The notes under the pieces are model-generated. The model had not been told where the DNA came from and did no database searches. It was given only the letters and a program-made list of their open reading frames with translations. Position numbers and translations under genes: made by a program. From contig DATDPS010000214.1 of the NCBI GenBank assembly GCA_035292625.1, forward strand, positions 1-41,276: a DNA stretch of 41,276 nt, in the 5' to 3' direction. Source of the stretch: SHZL01 sp035292625 (GTDB lineage Bacteria > Pseudomonadota > Gammaproteobacteria > Xanthomonadales > SZUA-36). Positions 1 through 7,826 of the stretch are shown here, piece after piece (the stretch's first letter is position 1; every line of letters starts with the position of its first letter).

Positions 1-1147
1 GCCCGCCCACCTGGATCGCCCGCATCGGCCGGCCGCTGGCCGTGCCGCCGCCAAAGTCTTCAACCAGTTCACGCAAGGTATGGCCAAACGGCAGTTCGAC
101 CAAACCGCCGCGGCGGATGTTGCCCGCCAGTTGCACGGTCAGGGTGCCACGTGAACGGCCGGTGCCGAAATCACGATAATACGCTGCCCCATTGGCCAGG
201 ATGGTTGTTGCGGCTGCGAAGGACAAGACGTTGTTGATCACGGTAGGCTTGCCCAGCAAACCCTTGATCGCCGGCAGCGGCGGTTTGAAGCGCACCAGCC
301 CACGCTTGCCTTCCAGGCTGTCCAGCAAAGAAGTCTCTTCGCCGCAAATGTAGGCCCCTGCCCCGATGCGCAGCTCCAGCTTGAACTTCCTTCCGGAGCT
401 CTGAATATCGTCACCCAGCCAGCCGGCTTGCCCGGCCCGTTCAATCGCTTCAAGCAATACCAGTTTCGCCTGCGGGTATTCGGAACGCAGGTAAATGAAC
501 CCTTCGGTGGCACCCACCGCGAGGGCCGCGATGGCCATTCCTTCAATCAACTGGTAGGGATCTGCTTCCAGCAGAAGGCGATCGGCAAAGGTGCCGGAAT
601 CACCTTCGTCGGCATTGCAGACGATGTATTTCTGCTCTGCCGGCGTGTCCAGCACGGTTTGCCACTTGATACCGGTAGGAAACGCGGCGCCACCACGACC
701 GCGCAGGCCCGATTCCTTGATCGTATCCACGATGGTTTGGGGTGACCAATCCAGAGCATTTTGCAGGCCATCGAATCCACCCAGCGACCGGTATGCTTCA
801 ATGGACAGCGGATCGCCCAGCCCGGCGCGTGCAAAAGTCAGGCGCTGTTGGCGCTGCAGCCAGGGAATGTCTTCGGCGGGGCCAAGCGCGAGTTCATGCT
901 TTCCTTTCAACGGAAAACCAGCTTCAAACAATCCCGCGACATCGCCAACCGTGACCGGGCCAAACGCCCGCCGGCCAGCCTCGTCCTCGAATTCCACCAG
1001 GGGCTCCAGCCAGAATGCCCCGCGCGATCCGTTGCGCACCAGCGTGATGTTCATGCCCCGTTTGCCCGCCTCGGTGCGAATCGCCTGCACCACGGCATCC
1101 GCTCCAGTGGCGAGTGCAGTCGTATCCATCGGCACGAAAATCCGCAT
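1..1147 (-). CDS. fdsB: NAD-dependent formate dehydrogenase beta subunit (partial, 3' end missing)
   Basis: This is the NuoF-like flavoprotein subunit of a soluble NAD+-dependent formate dehydrogenase, which passes electrons from the FeS clusters via FMN to NAD+. The 382 visible residues begin with ATG at 1145-1147, 2 nt after the fdsG stop. Residues 30-90 look like the thioredoxin-like N-terminal part found in FdsB/HoxF-type proteins. The FMN/NADH fold follows, with GLRGRGGAAFPTG at 147-159, CNADEGDSGTFADR at 177-190 and GAGAYICGEETSL at 262-274. The C-terminal SLBB and 4Fe-4S domains lie beyond the left edge. In the usual fdsGBACD order fdsA would come next. A NuoF or HoxF subunit is the alternative, but the fdsG-fdsB pair without other Nuo genes favours formate dehydrogenase. 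Confidence 0.87.
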   Translation of the reverse strand, partial: MRIFVPMDTTALATGADAVVQAIRTEAGKRGMNITLVRNGSRGAFWLEPLVEFEDEAGRRAFGPVTVGDVAGLFEAGFPLKGKHELALGPAEDIPWLQRQQRLTFARAGLGDPLSIEAYRSLGGFDGLQNALDWSPQTIVDTIKESGLRGRGGAAFPTGIKWQTVLDTPAEQKYIVCNADEGDSGTFADRLLLEADPYQLIEGMAIAALAVGATEGFIYLRSEYPQAKLVLLEAIERAGQAGWLGDDIQSSGRKFKLELRIGAGAYICGEETSLLDSLEGKRGLVRFKPPLPAIKGLLGKPTVINNVLSFAAATTILANGAAYYRDFGTGRSRGTLTVQLAGNIRRGGLVELPFGHTLRELVEDFGGGTASGRPMRAIQVGG

Positions 1148-1149
1148 CG

Positions 1150-1632
1150 TCACTGACCCTCCTGCGGCAATTGACTGAGCAGGCGATCAAACTCCCCCGG
1201 GTTTACCCTGGCATGGATGCCGTCATCGATTCGCACCGAAGGAGCACAGGCGCAGTTGCCCAGGCAGTAGACTGGCTCAAGGGTGAAGCGGCCATCGGCG
1301 CTGGTCTGGCCGTAGTCAATGCCCAGCCTTGCCTTGACGTGGGCTTCCAGCACGCGGGCTCCCATGGCCTGGCAGGCTTCCGCGCGACACAGCTGGATAA
1401 CGTGATCGCCGGCCGGTTCGGTGCGAAAATCATGATAGAAATGCATCACACCATGTACTTCGGCGCGCGACAGGCCGAGCGACCTGGCAATCAGGGGAAT
1501 GGCTGCCGACGGCACGAAGCCCATCCGTTCCTGCACATCGTGCAGCACCGGCATCAGGGGTCCGACTTGGCCGGCATGCTCGGTAATCACCGCTTCGACC
1601 ATTTCAGCCATTGAGTAGGCAGACGATTGCAT
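1150..1632 (-). CDS. fdsG: NAD-dependent formate dehydrogenase gamma subunit
   Basis: This 160-residue NuoE-like [2Fe-2S] subunit partners FdsB in electron transfer to NAD+. An N-terminal helical part (about 1-75, with the family phrase EVHGVMHFYHDF at 58-69) is followed by a thioredoxin-like domain. The four cluster ligands are C82, C87 (CRAEAC), C123 and C127 (CLGNC). It starts with ATG 6 nt after the acyl-CoA ligase stop and ends 2 nt before fdsB, so the three genes look like one transcript. No strong Shine-Dalgarno is seen before the ATG, which fits translational coupling; a second in-frame ATG lies at codon 8. Confidence 0.88.
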   Translation of the reverse strand: MQSSAYSMAEMVEAVITEHAGQVGPLMPVLHDVQERMGFVPSAAIPLIARSLGLSRAEVHGVMHFYHDFRTEPAGDHVIQLCRAEACQAMGARVLEAHVKARLGIDYGQTSADGRFTLEPVYCLGNCACAPSVRIDDGIHARVNPGEFDRLLSQLPQEGQ

Positions 1633-1638
1633 GGCAAC

Positions 1639-3258
1639 TCAGGCGAGCTTGTGGCCGGCGAATTGCTTACGCAGTTCGAGCTTGCTGATCTTGCCGGTTG
1701 CTGTGTGCGGAATGGAATCTACAAAAACGACATCGTCCGGCATCCACCACTTGGCGATCTTGCCGTCGAGGTAAGCAAGAACTTCTGCTTTACCGACTTT
1801 AGAATCCTGGTTACGAACAATGACCAACAGCGGCCGCTCGCTCCACTTGGGATGCGGCAAGCCGATGACCGCCGCCTCCGCCACACCGGGGCAGCCCACG
1901 GCGACATTTTCCACCTCGATCGAGGAAATCCACTCTCCGCCCGACTTGATCACGTCCTTGTCACGATCGGTGATCTGCATGAACCCCAGCGCGTCGATGG
2001 TGGATATGTCGCCGGTATCGAACCAGCCGTCCTGGTCCAGCGCATCACCCTCAATCCTGTAATATCCCTTGGCAATGGCCGGACCACGCACCAGCAAATG
2101 GCCAAAACTCTTGCCGTCCCGGGGTAGATCCTGGTGGTCACCATCGACAATCTTCATTTCAACCATGAAGGGAGTACGCCCCTGCTTTTCCTTTAACTTC
2201 ATGCGCGCCTCATGATCCAGGTTCGCGGTGGCGTATTTCATCTTTCCGGTGGTGCCAATGGGTGACATTTCGGTCATGCCCCAGCCATGGATCACTTCGA
2301 CGCCGTATTCCAGTTCGAGTTTGCGGATCATCATGGGTGGACAAGCCGCCCCGCCAATGATGACGCGGTTCAGGTAGGGTAGTTTCTTGCCATGTTGCTC
2401 GAGGTACTGCAGCAGCCCCATCCATACGGTGGGAACAGCCGCGGCTGCGGTAACCCGCTCCGAATCCAGCAGCTCATAGATGCTCGCGCCATCCATTCCG
2501 GCGCCAGGCATCACCATCTTCGTGCCACCTGCTGGCGACGCATAGGTGGTGGCCCAGGCATTGGCATGAAACATGGGCACGATGGGCAGTATCACATCAC
2601 TGGAATTCAACCCCAGCACATCCGGTTGATTGACCATGAGCCCGTGCAGGACATTGGAGCGGTGGGAATACAGCACCCCTTTGGGATTGCCCGTGGTACC
2701 GGAGGTATAACACAGTGCGGCGGCGGTATTCTCATCAAAAGTCCTCCAGGCGAAATCGTCGTTGACGCCTGTCAGCCATTCCTCATAGGCCACGGCCCCA
2801 GGCAGGGAGGTGGCCGGCATGTGCGCGGCATCGGTCAGCACGATGTACTTTTCCACCGTCGGCAGCCTGGCTGCCAGTGCCTGGAGGATGGGTACGAAGG
2901 TCAGGTCAACGAAAATCATGCGGTCTTGGGCATGATTGATGATGTACACCATCTGCTCGGCAAACAGGCGCGGGTTGAGCGTATGGCAGATGGCGCCAAG
3001 GCCCATGATGCCGAACCAGGCCTCGACATGGCGGTCGGTGTTCCAGGCCATGGTTCCCACGCGGTCACCGAGGCGGACGCCCTCTTTCTCGAGGGCCTTG
3101 GCCACCCGTAGCGAACGGCTGCGCAAATCGGCATAGGTGTAACGGCGGATCGGCCCTTCGATCGAGCGGGTCACCATCTCCCGTTCGCCGTGGTTCAGGG
3201 CAGCATGGTCGAGCATCTTGCTCACCAAAAGCGGCCAGTCCTGCATCAATCCGAGCAT
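1639..3258 (-). CDS. AMP-dependent acyl-CoA ligase, 3-(methylthio)propionyl-CoA ligase (DmdB)-like
   Basis: This 539-residue member of the ANL superfamily activates a carboxylic acid to its acyl-AMP and then its acyl-CoA. The P-loop YTSGTTGNPKG is at 184-194, followed by GWGMTEMSP and DGWFDTGD, and the C-terminal catalytic lysine is K523 in ATGKISK. The N-terminus (MLGLMQDWPLL) and overall sequence resemble the DmdB/medium-to-long-chain family. The ATG at 3258 was chosen over a longer frame because AGAGG lies about 9 nt upstream and family members begin here. It is followed by fdsG after 6 nt. DmdB works in dimethylsulfoniopropionate demethylation, but this family is broad and the substrate cannot be read from sequence. 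General fatty acyl-CoA ligase is the alternative. Confidence 0.82.
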   Translation of the reverse strand: MLGLMQDWPLLVSKMLDHAALNHGEREMVTRSIEGPIRRYTYADLRSRSLRVAKALEKEGVRLGDRVGTMAWNTDRHVEAWFGIMGLGAICHTLNPRLFAEQMVYIINHAQDRMIFVDLTFVPILQALAARLPTVEKYIVLTDAAHMPATSLPGAVAYEEWLTGVNDDFAWRTFDENTAAALCYTSGTTGNPKGVLYSHRSNVLHGLMVNQPDVLGLNSSDVILPIVPMFHANAWATTYASPAGGTKMVMPGAGMDGASIYELLDSERVTAAAAVPTVWMGLLQYLEQHGKKLPYLNRVIIGGAACPPMMIRKLELEYGVEVIHGWGMTEMSPIGTTGKMKYATANLDHEARMKLKEKQGRTPFMVEMKIVDGDHQDLPRDGKSFGHLLVRGPAIAKGYYRIEGDALDQDGWFDTGDISTIDALGFMQITDRDKDVIKSGGEWISSIEVENVAVGCPGVAEAAVIGLPHPKWSERPLLVIVRNQDSKVGKAEVLAYLDGKIAKWWMPDDVVFVDSIPHTATGKISKLELRKQFAGHKLA

Positions 3259-3602
3259 TGCGATTACCTCTTTTTTGTTTATGTCATACCAAGGCTTCGG
3301 TGGCAAATGTCGCACGTCTGTGCGTATAAATATGATGGCACGAAATGGCGGGGTGTGCATGGACCGTCCGGGGCCCTTGCAGCTGGGCCGTTTCGCTCCT
3401 CAAACAAGGGCAATCGCTGCGAAGGCACCGGTGATTTATTAATCGACGTGTGGTGAGGGATCTGGGCGGCAAGTCCCCCAATATCATCCTTTGGAATGCG
3501 TCATGGGGAAGCCCCGATGGCTTCAACCAACCCGGTATCACGCACATTGCGCTTATGCCCAAAAACTTCTGAGTACTGATTGCAGTAAGCCATTGAAATG
3601 GT
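3259..3602. other. Intergenic region with a possible gene remnant
   Basis: This 344-base gap separates the divergent acyl-CoA ligase from tRNA-Thr. Its left end is the ligase leader, with the ribosome site near 3268. I see no convincing gene. On the plus strand, an open stretch from 3435 to the stop at 3570-3572 contains RVVRDLGGKSPNII, which resembles the ELGGKSPNI motif of aldehyde dehydrogenases. No flanking similarity was recognised. It is a possible decayed fragment only. Confidence 0.3.
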
Positions 3603-3678
3603 TGGTGCCGGCACGGGGATTCGAACCTCGGACCTACGCATTACGAATGCGCCGCTCTACCAACTGAGCTATGCCGGC
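3603..3678 (-). tRNA. tRNA-Thr (anticodon CGT)
   Basis: The 76-nt cloverleaf on the minus strand includes an encoded CCA end (3603-3605). The acceptor stem is GCCGGCA/TGCCGGC, the D arm is GCTC..GAGC, and the anticodon stem is GCGCA/TGCGT. The loop TTCGTAA places CGT at positions 34-36, which reads ACG codons as threonine. The T arm is CGAGG TTCGAAT CCTCG. The gene stands alone and has its own sigma-70-like promoter just upstream. Confidence 0.96.
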
Positions 3679-3694
3679 CCTTTGAAGGGCGGCC

Positions 3695-3723
3695 AGTATA
3701 TGCAAATCGGCTTTTTTTAACAA
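3695..3723 (-). promoter_or_regulatory. Sigma-70-type promoter of tRNA-Thr
   Basis: Reading the minus strand, TTGTTA (3718-3723) and TATACT (3695-3700) are separated by 17 nt, ending about 17 nt before the tRNA 5' end. The spacing and position fit a dedicated tRNA promoter. Confidence 0.6.
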
Positions 3724-3746
3724 CTTGAGCGCGCGTGTCGAAACCA

Positions 3747-3782
3747 GGGTAATTCTCCTACCCGGTAACGGGTAAATTCTCC
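3747..3782. repeat. Direct repeat around an inverted repeat upstream of pilV
   Basis: GGGTAATTCTCC (3747-3758) recurs as GGGTAAATTCTCC (3770-3782). Between and overlapping them lies a perfect inverted repeat TACCCG-GTAA-CGGGTA (3759-3774). It sits 90-120 nt before pilV, in the only upstream region of the minor pilin operon, so a regulator-binding site is plausible. No known consensus was recognised. Confidence 0.4.
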
Positions 3783-3869
3783 ATTTATTGGTCTTCGGAA
3801 CAGGATCAGGCTGCCCTCGAACCCTCACTGAACCAGCCCGTGGGGTAAACCGGCAACCGGAAAGCTGCC

Positions 3870-4403
3870 ATGCTGATTTTAACTGGAACTGCGAAAATCG
3901 ACAGAACCCAAAGTGCTCGCTCGCACGGCGGTTTCTCGCTGGTTGAAGTCCTCATTGCGGCGGTTATTTTCTCGCTCGGACTGGGAGGACTTTCACTGAT
4001 GTTGATTACTTCGGTGCACGGCACGCTCGAAGCAAGGAACGAGACCATGGCTGCGGTACAGATGTCGTCGCTGGCTGAATTGATCCTGCTGAATCCAGCG
4101 TCGCTGGGTCACTATATCGAACCATTACCTGAAGCGGATGGTGGCTGCGCAGAAGCGGAAACCTGCCCGGGGCAAGCCTGGGCTGCCGGTAATTTCGCCC
4201 AATGGCAACTTGAACTGGAACAAAACCTCGCCCGCGCCACGGGACTGGTCTGCCGCGATTCGAGCCCTGACGATGGCGGCGCCATTGATCCTGCCTGTGA
4301 TGGCGCTGGACGCGCCGTGGTCAAGGTGTTCTGGGACGATCCGCATCACACGAACGAACCCGACCGCGGTCTGCGGCGTGCAGTATTGCCATTGCCTGAG
4401 TAA
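3870..4403 (+). CDS. pilV: Type IV pilus minor pilin PilV
   Basis: This 177-residue type IV prepilin is a minor pilin that helps prime pilus assembly at the inner membrane. The leader ends at GG (residues 20-21). Prepilin peptidase would cleave before F22, giving mature FSLVEVL with the conserved Glu at +5 (E26) and a hydrophobic helix to about residue 48. Cysteines C131? are not needed for the call; the globular part contains several Cys in ECGC-like spacing that could form disulfides. ATG at 3870 follows GGAAAG by 5 nt. Its stop overlaps pilW (TAATG). Position as first of pilV-W-X-E and the FSLVEVLIA leader support PilV; sequence alone would only say minor pilin. Confidence 0.82.
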   Translation: MLILTGTAKIDRTQSARSHGGFSLVEVLIAAVIFSLGLGGLSLMLITSVHGTLEARNETMAAVQMSSLAELILLNPASLGHYIEPLPEADGGCAEAETCPGQAWAAGNFAQWQLELEQNLARATGLVCRDSSPDDGGAIDPACDGAGRAVVKVFWDDPHHTNEPDRGLRRAVLPLPE

Positions 4404-5176
4404 TGCGACTTCAGTTGAACCACTCCGATCTGCGCAGCAGTAAAGGCATGAGCCTGGTGGAACTGCTGGTTGCCATGTTCATCGGCGCCGTGCTCATCAC
4501 CGGACTGGTGCAAATAGCTGCCGGCGCCCGCAGTACTTTTCGCCTGCAGGAAAACCTGGCCGAACTGCAGGAAAGTGGACGTTTTGCGCTCGATAGCCTC
4601 GGTAGCATTCTGCGCCAGTCGACCTACCACCCTCAGCCCTGGCTGGACACCACTGAACCGGCCGGACTCGCACCAGAAACAGCTGATGCGACAACAGCCC
4701 ACGGAGACCGGCTGGCCATTCGCACCTGGTCTGATCGAAACTGCTTTGGCAGCCTCAATCCCGTCGAGGATGGTGCCGGGCTGCCGCAGTTCTTCCTCAA
4801 GGAATCGGTGCTGGAATTGAATGCATTCGAGAACCTTGTTCACACCTGCCGCTATGGGCAGAATTCCACCGGGTTTGTCACGCAGATAAACCGGCAGGGC
4901 CTGGTGCAAAACGTTGAAGCATTTCAGGCACAGTTTGCAGAAGACACCGATGGAAATGGCGATGCGGATCGCTGGGTCAGCGGTGGCGGCTGGGCAGACG
5001 ATCGCCGCGTCATGGGTTTGCGCCTCGCATTGCTATTGAAAAGCAGCGAACCTGTTGACGAGCCGGCGCCTGGGTCCGTCCGGGTGCTGGAAGACCTGGT
5101 TCTGACACCAGCAGACGGAAAACTGCGTCGCGTCTTCACCTACTCGCAGGCACTGCTGGGCCACAAGGAATGGTGA
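4403..5176 (+). CDS. pilW: Type IV pilus minor pilin PilW
   Basis: This 257-residue prepilin has a short leader ending KG (14-15), mature MSLVELLVAMF with Glu +5 at E20, and a hydrophobic helix to about residue 42. The long globular domain and the region QENLAELQESGRFAL (about 50-64) are typical of PilW, a minor pilin of the pilus-tip priming complex. ATG overlaps the last base of the pilV stop, and the 3' end overlaps pilX by 7 nt, so translation is probably coupled. PilW is normally 250-350 residues, so this is full length. Confidence 0.87.
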   Translation: MRLQLNHSDLRSSKGMSLVELLVAMFIGAVLITGLVQIAAGARSTFRLQENLAELQESGRFALDSLGSILRQSTYHPQPWLDTTEPAGLAPETADATTAHGDRLAIRTWSDRNCFGSLNPVEDGAGLPQFFLKESVLELNAFENLVHTCRYGQNSTGFVTQINRQGLVQNVEAFQAQFAEDTDGNGDADRWVSGGGWADDRRVMGLRLALLLKSSEPVDEPAPGSVRVLEDLVLTPADGKLRRVFTYSQALLGHKEW

Positions 5177-5865
5177 CACCCGGCCGTGCACCTCAGCCCT
5201 TTGTTTGCCACGGCATTGCGTTACTGGCCGGACTGGTGCTGCTGGCGGCGGTTAGCCTGTTGGCGCTGGTTGCCACCGCCAGCATGGTTCTGCAGATTCG
5301 TATGGCAGCCAATTTCAGTGATGGCCAGCAAGCCCGGCTGGCCGCGGCCGCGGCAGTCCTGCAAGGCGAATCCTTCATCTTTGGCCTGGATCACGATCAG
5401 CGCCTCCCCGGCTGTGCCGACGAGTGTTTCCTGCCCCCCCTGAATCACCTGATCCACTATCCGGCGGAAGTGGCCGCCTTTCCGGAATACCAGGACAGCG
5501 GCTGGTGGTCGAGCTGGTCCACGGAAGTCGGCACTGATCCTTTGAGTGGAAACTCCAATACCACGGGCTGGAATTTGGGCTCGCAAGCACCTCGGTACCT
5601 GATCGAGGAAATCCATTTCGAAGACGCTGTGAACTTGCCAGAGTTGCCTGGGGCAAAGCCGGTAAATGGTGTAGCTTACTACCGTGTGCTTGGGCGCGGG
5701 CAGGGACAAGGGCCGGCTGCGGTTGCAGTCAGTGAATCCATCATTGCGCGCCCCTGGTCGAATGAGTCACCGGCTGATTCAGGTACGCCACAACAGCAAG
5801 AATTTTGCGCTGCGTTCTCGCCGTGGTACGACTGCGGCCGCATGGCCTGGCGGCAGCGCCGATGA
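5170..5865 (+). CDS. pilX: Type IV pilus assembly protein PilX
   Basis: This 231-residue protein has an N-terminal hydrophobic segment (about 16-44) directly after HG (14-15), so the likely cleavage product starts IALLAGLVLL. Like many PilX proteins it lacks the usual Glu at +5. The body contains Cys pairs (GCADEC near 81-86) that may form disulfides. The gene lies between pilW (7-nt overlap) and pilE (4-nt ATGA overlap), the standard PilX position. ATG at 5170 has AAGGA directly adjacent, which is too close to act as a normal ribosome site; coupling from pilW is likely. PilX is inferred from leader, size and position. Confidence 0.75.
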   Translation: MVTPGRAPQPFVCHGIALLAGLVLLAAVSLLALVATASMVLQIRMAANFSDGQQARLAAAAAVLQGESFIFGLDHDQRLPGCADECFLPPLNHLIHYPAEVAAFPEYQDSGWWSSWSTEVGTDPLSGNSNTTGWNLGSQAPRYLIEEIHFEDAVNLPELPGAKPVNGVAYYRVLGRGQGQGPAAVAVSESIIARPWSNESPADSGTPQQQEFCAAFSPWYDCGRMAWRQRR

Positions 5866-6302
5866 GCAATTCCTCGCTTTCCTTCCGTTACCGGCCCGCT
5901 TTCACGCGCTGCGAAGGTTTCACTTTGCTTGAACTGATGATGGTTTGCGGTCTGGTGGCGATACTGCTCATGTTTGCGGTTCCCGGGTATCAGAGCTACA
6001 TCATGCGTGGCCATCGCAGCGTGGCCATTGAAAAGTTGCTCGCCACCGCTGCCTGCGAGGAACGAATATACGCCCTCGAATTCAGCTTTGACACAACGCG
6101 CTGTCTTACAGCGGACGCCGGGCCCTACAATTTCCGCATTGAACCGGCTTCGAATGTGACGGCAACCCGATTTACCATTGTGGCCGAGCCCGTTGCAGCA
6201 CAACGCTCGGACCCGTGTGGCAGTCTGATTCTGGATCAAACGGGGCAGCGCAGCATCAGCGGGCCGGCGGAACGATCACGTCAATGCTGGGAGGGACGGT
6301 AG
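5862..6302 (+). CDS. pilE: Type IV pilin-like protein PilE (minor pilin)
   Basis: This 146-residue prepilin is cleaved after EG (18-19) to give FTLLELMMV, with Glu +5 at E24 and a hydrophobic helix to about residue 45. A pilin fold with YQSYIMRGHRS follows, and the C-terminal CGSL...QCW cysteines could form the closing disulfide loop. The start is ATG at 5862 in the ATGA overlap with pilX; a longer frame from 5805 lies inside pilX and is not credible. In Pseudomonas and Xanthomonas the last gene of this cluster is pilE, next to ispH, exactly as here. A short C-terminus distinguishes it from major pilin. Confidence 0.82.
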   Translation: MSNSSLSFRYRPAFTRCEGFTLLELMMVCGLVAILLMFAVPGYQSYIMRGHRSVAIEKLLATAACEERIYALEFSFDTTRCLTADAGPYNFRIEPASNVTATRFTIVAEPVAAQRSDPCGSLILDQTGQRSISGPAERSRQCWEGR

Positions 6303-6317
6303 CCCAAAACTGACCAA

Positions 6318-7277
6318 TCAGTCGCCGTTGATCAACTTAATGCGCAATTCCCTGGGCAAGGCAAACTCCATGTTTTCGGGGATACCTGCCAATTCCTGTA
6401 CCACCTGGCCACCTTTTTGTTGCAGGCGAACAACCACTTCCTGAACCAGGCTTTCAGGCGCGGAGGCACCCGCCGTGACGCCAATGGCAGATACACCCAC
6501 CAGCCATTCTTCCCGGATATCCTCAGCCCCGTCGATCAGATGGGCGGGCACACCGCGTTTTTCAGACAGCTCGCGCAGCCGGTTTGAATTTGAACTGTTG
6601 ACCGAACCCACGACCAACAGCAGATCAACCCGCTCAGACAGCCTCTTGACCGCATCCTGCCGGTTTTGCGTGGCATAGCAGATATCATCGTGCCGCGGGC
6701 CGGCGATGGCTGGAAATCTTCTTTGCAAGGCACGGATCACGGCCTGGGTATCGTCGACTGACAAGGTCGTCTGGGTTACGTATGCCACGTCCTGGGGGTA
6801 TTTCACCTGCAGGACATTCACGTCGTCCGGCGTTTCCACCAGGTAGATGCAGTTGCCCCGGGGTGGATCTTTCAACCATTGTCCCAGCGTGCCTTCCACT
6901 TCAGGATGACCAGCGTGTCCGATCAAAACCACTTCCCGCCCGGCTTTGCACTGCCGCGCGACTTCCATGTGCACTTTGGTCACCAGGGGACAGGTAGCGT
7001 CAAATACTTTCAGTCCGCGTGACTGGCCCTCCCGGCGCACTGCCTTGGAAACCCCGTGCGCACTGAATATCACAGTGGAGCCATCCGGCACCTCTGACAG
7101 TTCTTCAACAAAAATGGCCCCGGACTCAGTCAGGCGGTCCACCACGAACCGGTTGTGCACTACTTCGTGGCGCACATATATGGGCGCGCCAAACAACTGT
7201 AAGGCGCGCTCGACGATATCGATGGCACGGTCGACACCAGCACAGAATCCGCGTGGATTGGCAAGCAGGATTTCCAC
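6318..7277 (-). CDS. ispH: 4-hydroxy-3-methylbut-2-enyl diphosphate reductase IspH
   Basis: IspH (LytB) catalyses the last MEP-pathway step, reducing HMBPP to IPP and DMAPP with a [4Fe-4S] cluster. The 319-residue protein has the three cluster cysteines C12 (GFCAGV), C96 (DATCPLV) and C200 (ICYATQ), the substrate-binding histidines H41, H74 and H124, and the SVNSSNS and TAGASAPE signatures. The start is a GTG (7275-7277) overlapping the last base of the lspA stop (TAGTG), matching the family N-terminus MEILLANPRGFCAGV. It ends the murJ-ribF-ileS-lspA-ispH series and converges on pilE. An fkpB gene, present before ispH in Pseudomonas, is absent here. Confidence 0.97.
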   Translation of the reverse strand: MEILLANPRGFCAGVDRAIDIVERALQLFGAPIYVRHEVVHNRFVVDRLTESGAIFVEELSEVPDGSTVIFSAHGVSKAVRREGQSRGLKVFDATCPLVTKVHMEVARQCKAGREVVLIGHAGHPEVEGTLGQWLKDPPRGNCIYLVETPDDVNVLQVKYPQDVAYVTQTTLSVDDTQAVIRALQRRFPAIAGPRHDDICYATQNRQDAVKRLSERVDLLLVVGSVNSSNSNRLRELSEKRGVPAHLIDGAEDIREEWLVGVSAIGVTAGASAPESLVQEVVVRLQQKGGQVVQELAGIPENMEFALPRELRIKLINGD

Positions 7278-7825
7278 TATTTGGCCCTTCGTTCCCGCAG
7301 GGCCTGACGCAAGGCGTCCAGCAACAGCAATATCACGCCGCTGGTTATGGCAGAATCCGCCACGTTAAAAGCGGGCCAATGCCAACCCAGGTAATGCACA
7401 TCAACGAAATCGACTACATAACCCAGCTGCACGCGGTCAGAAAGATTACCCAGTGCGCCACCGATAATCAGCGACAAGGCCAGGCCGGTCAGCCATTCAC
7501 GACGGGGCAGACGCAGTACCCAGATGATCAGCCCCATGCTGACAACAGACGCCAGCGCAGTGAAAAACCAGCGTTGCCATCCGCCTGCATCACTCAAAAA
7601 ACTGAAGGCTGCACCGTAATTGTGCGCCAGGGTCATGTTCAGCCAGGAAAGCACCTCCCGCGGCCGGTACAGGGTCAGCACTTCGCTGGCCCACTCCTTG
7701 GTAACCATGTCTGCCCAGACTACGGAGGCTGCAACCAACAACCACAGCCAGGAGTATGGTGCGGGTGGTTGTCGTTCTTTGTTCGCGCCTGATTTGCTCA
7801 CCCAGTTGTGTTCCTTATGGTCCAT
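7277..7825 (-). CDS. lspA: Lipoprotein signal peptidase (signal peptidase II)
   Basis: LspA is an inner-membrane aspartyl protease that removes signal peptides from diacylated prolipoproteins. The 182-residue protein has four hydrophobic segments (about 25-42, 82-105, 112-127, 155-172). The catalytic aspartates are D139 in VVDF and D157 in FNVADS, preceded by GGALGNLSDR. The N-terminus (1-22) is somewhat long and polar. ATG at 7823-7825 lies 1 nt after the ileS stop, so it is coupled to ileS; longer frames read back into ileS and were rejected. The ileS-lspA-ispH order is widely conserved. Confidence 0.95.
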   Translation of the reverse strand: MDHKEHNWVSKSGANKERQPPAPYSWLWLLVAASVVWADMVTKEWASEVLTLYRPREVLSWLNMTLAHNYGAAFSFLSDAGGWQRWFFTALASVVSMGLIIWVLRLPRREWLTGLALSLIIGGALGNLSDRVQLGYVVDFVDVHYLGWHWPAFNVADSAITSGVILLLLDALRQALRERRAK

Positions 7826-7826
7826 T

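Noticed and set aside
591..1178. 195-residue open frame on the plus strand
   Set aside because: Antisense to fdsB, with no recognisable family and low-complexity composition; a frame shadow.
2392..3111. 239-residue plus-strand frame
   Set aside because: Fully antisense to the acyl-CoA ligase, no domain or ribosome site.
3634..3828. Open frame crossing tRNA-Thr
   Set aside because: Overlaps the tRNA and its promoter; no ribosome site.
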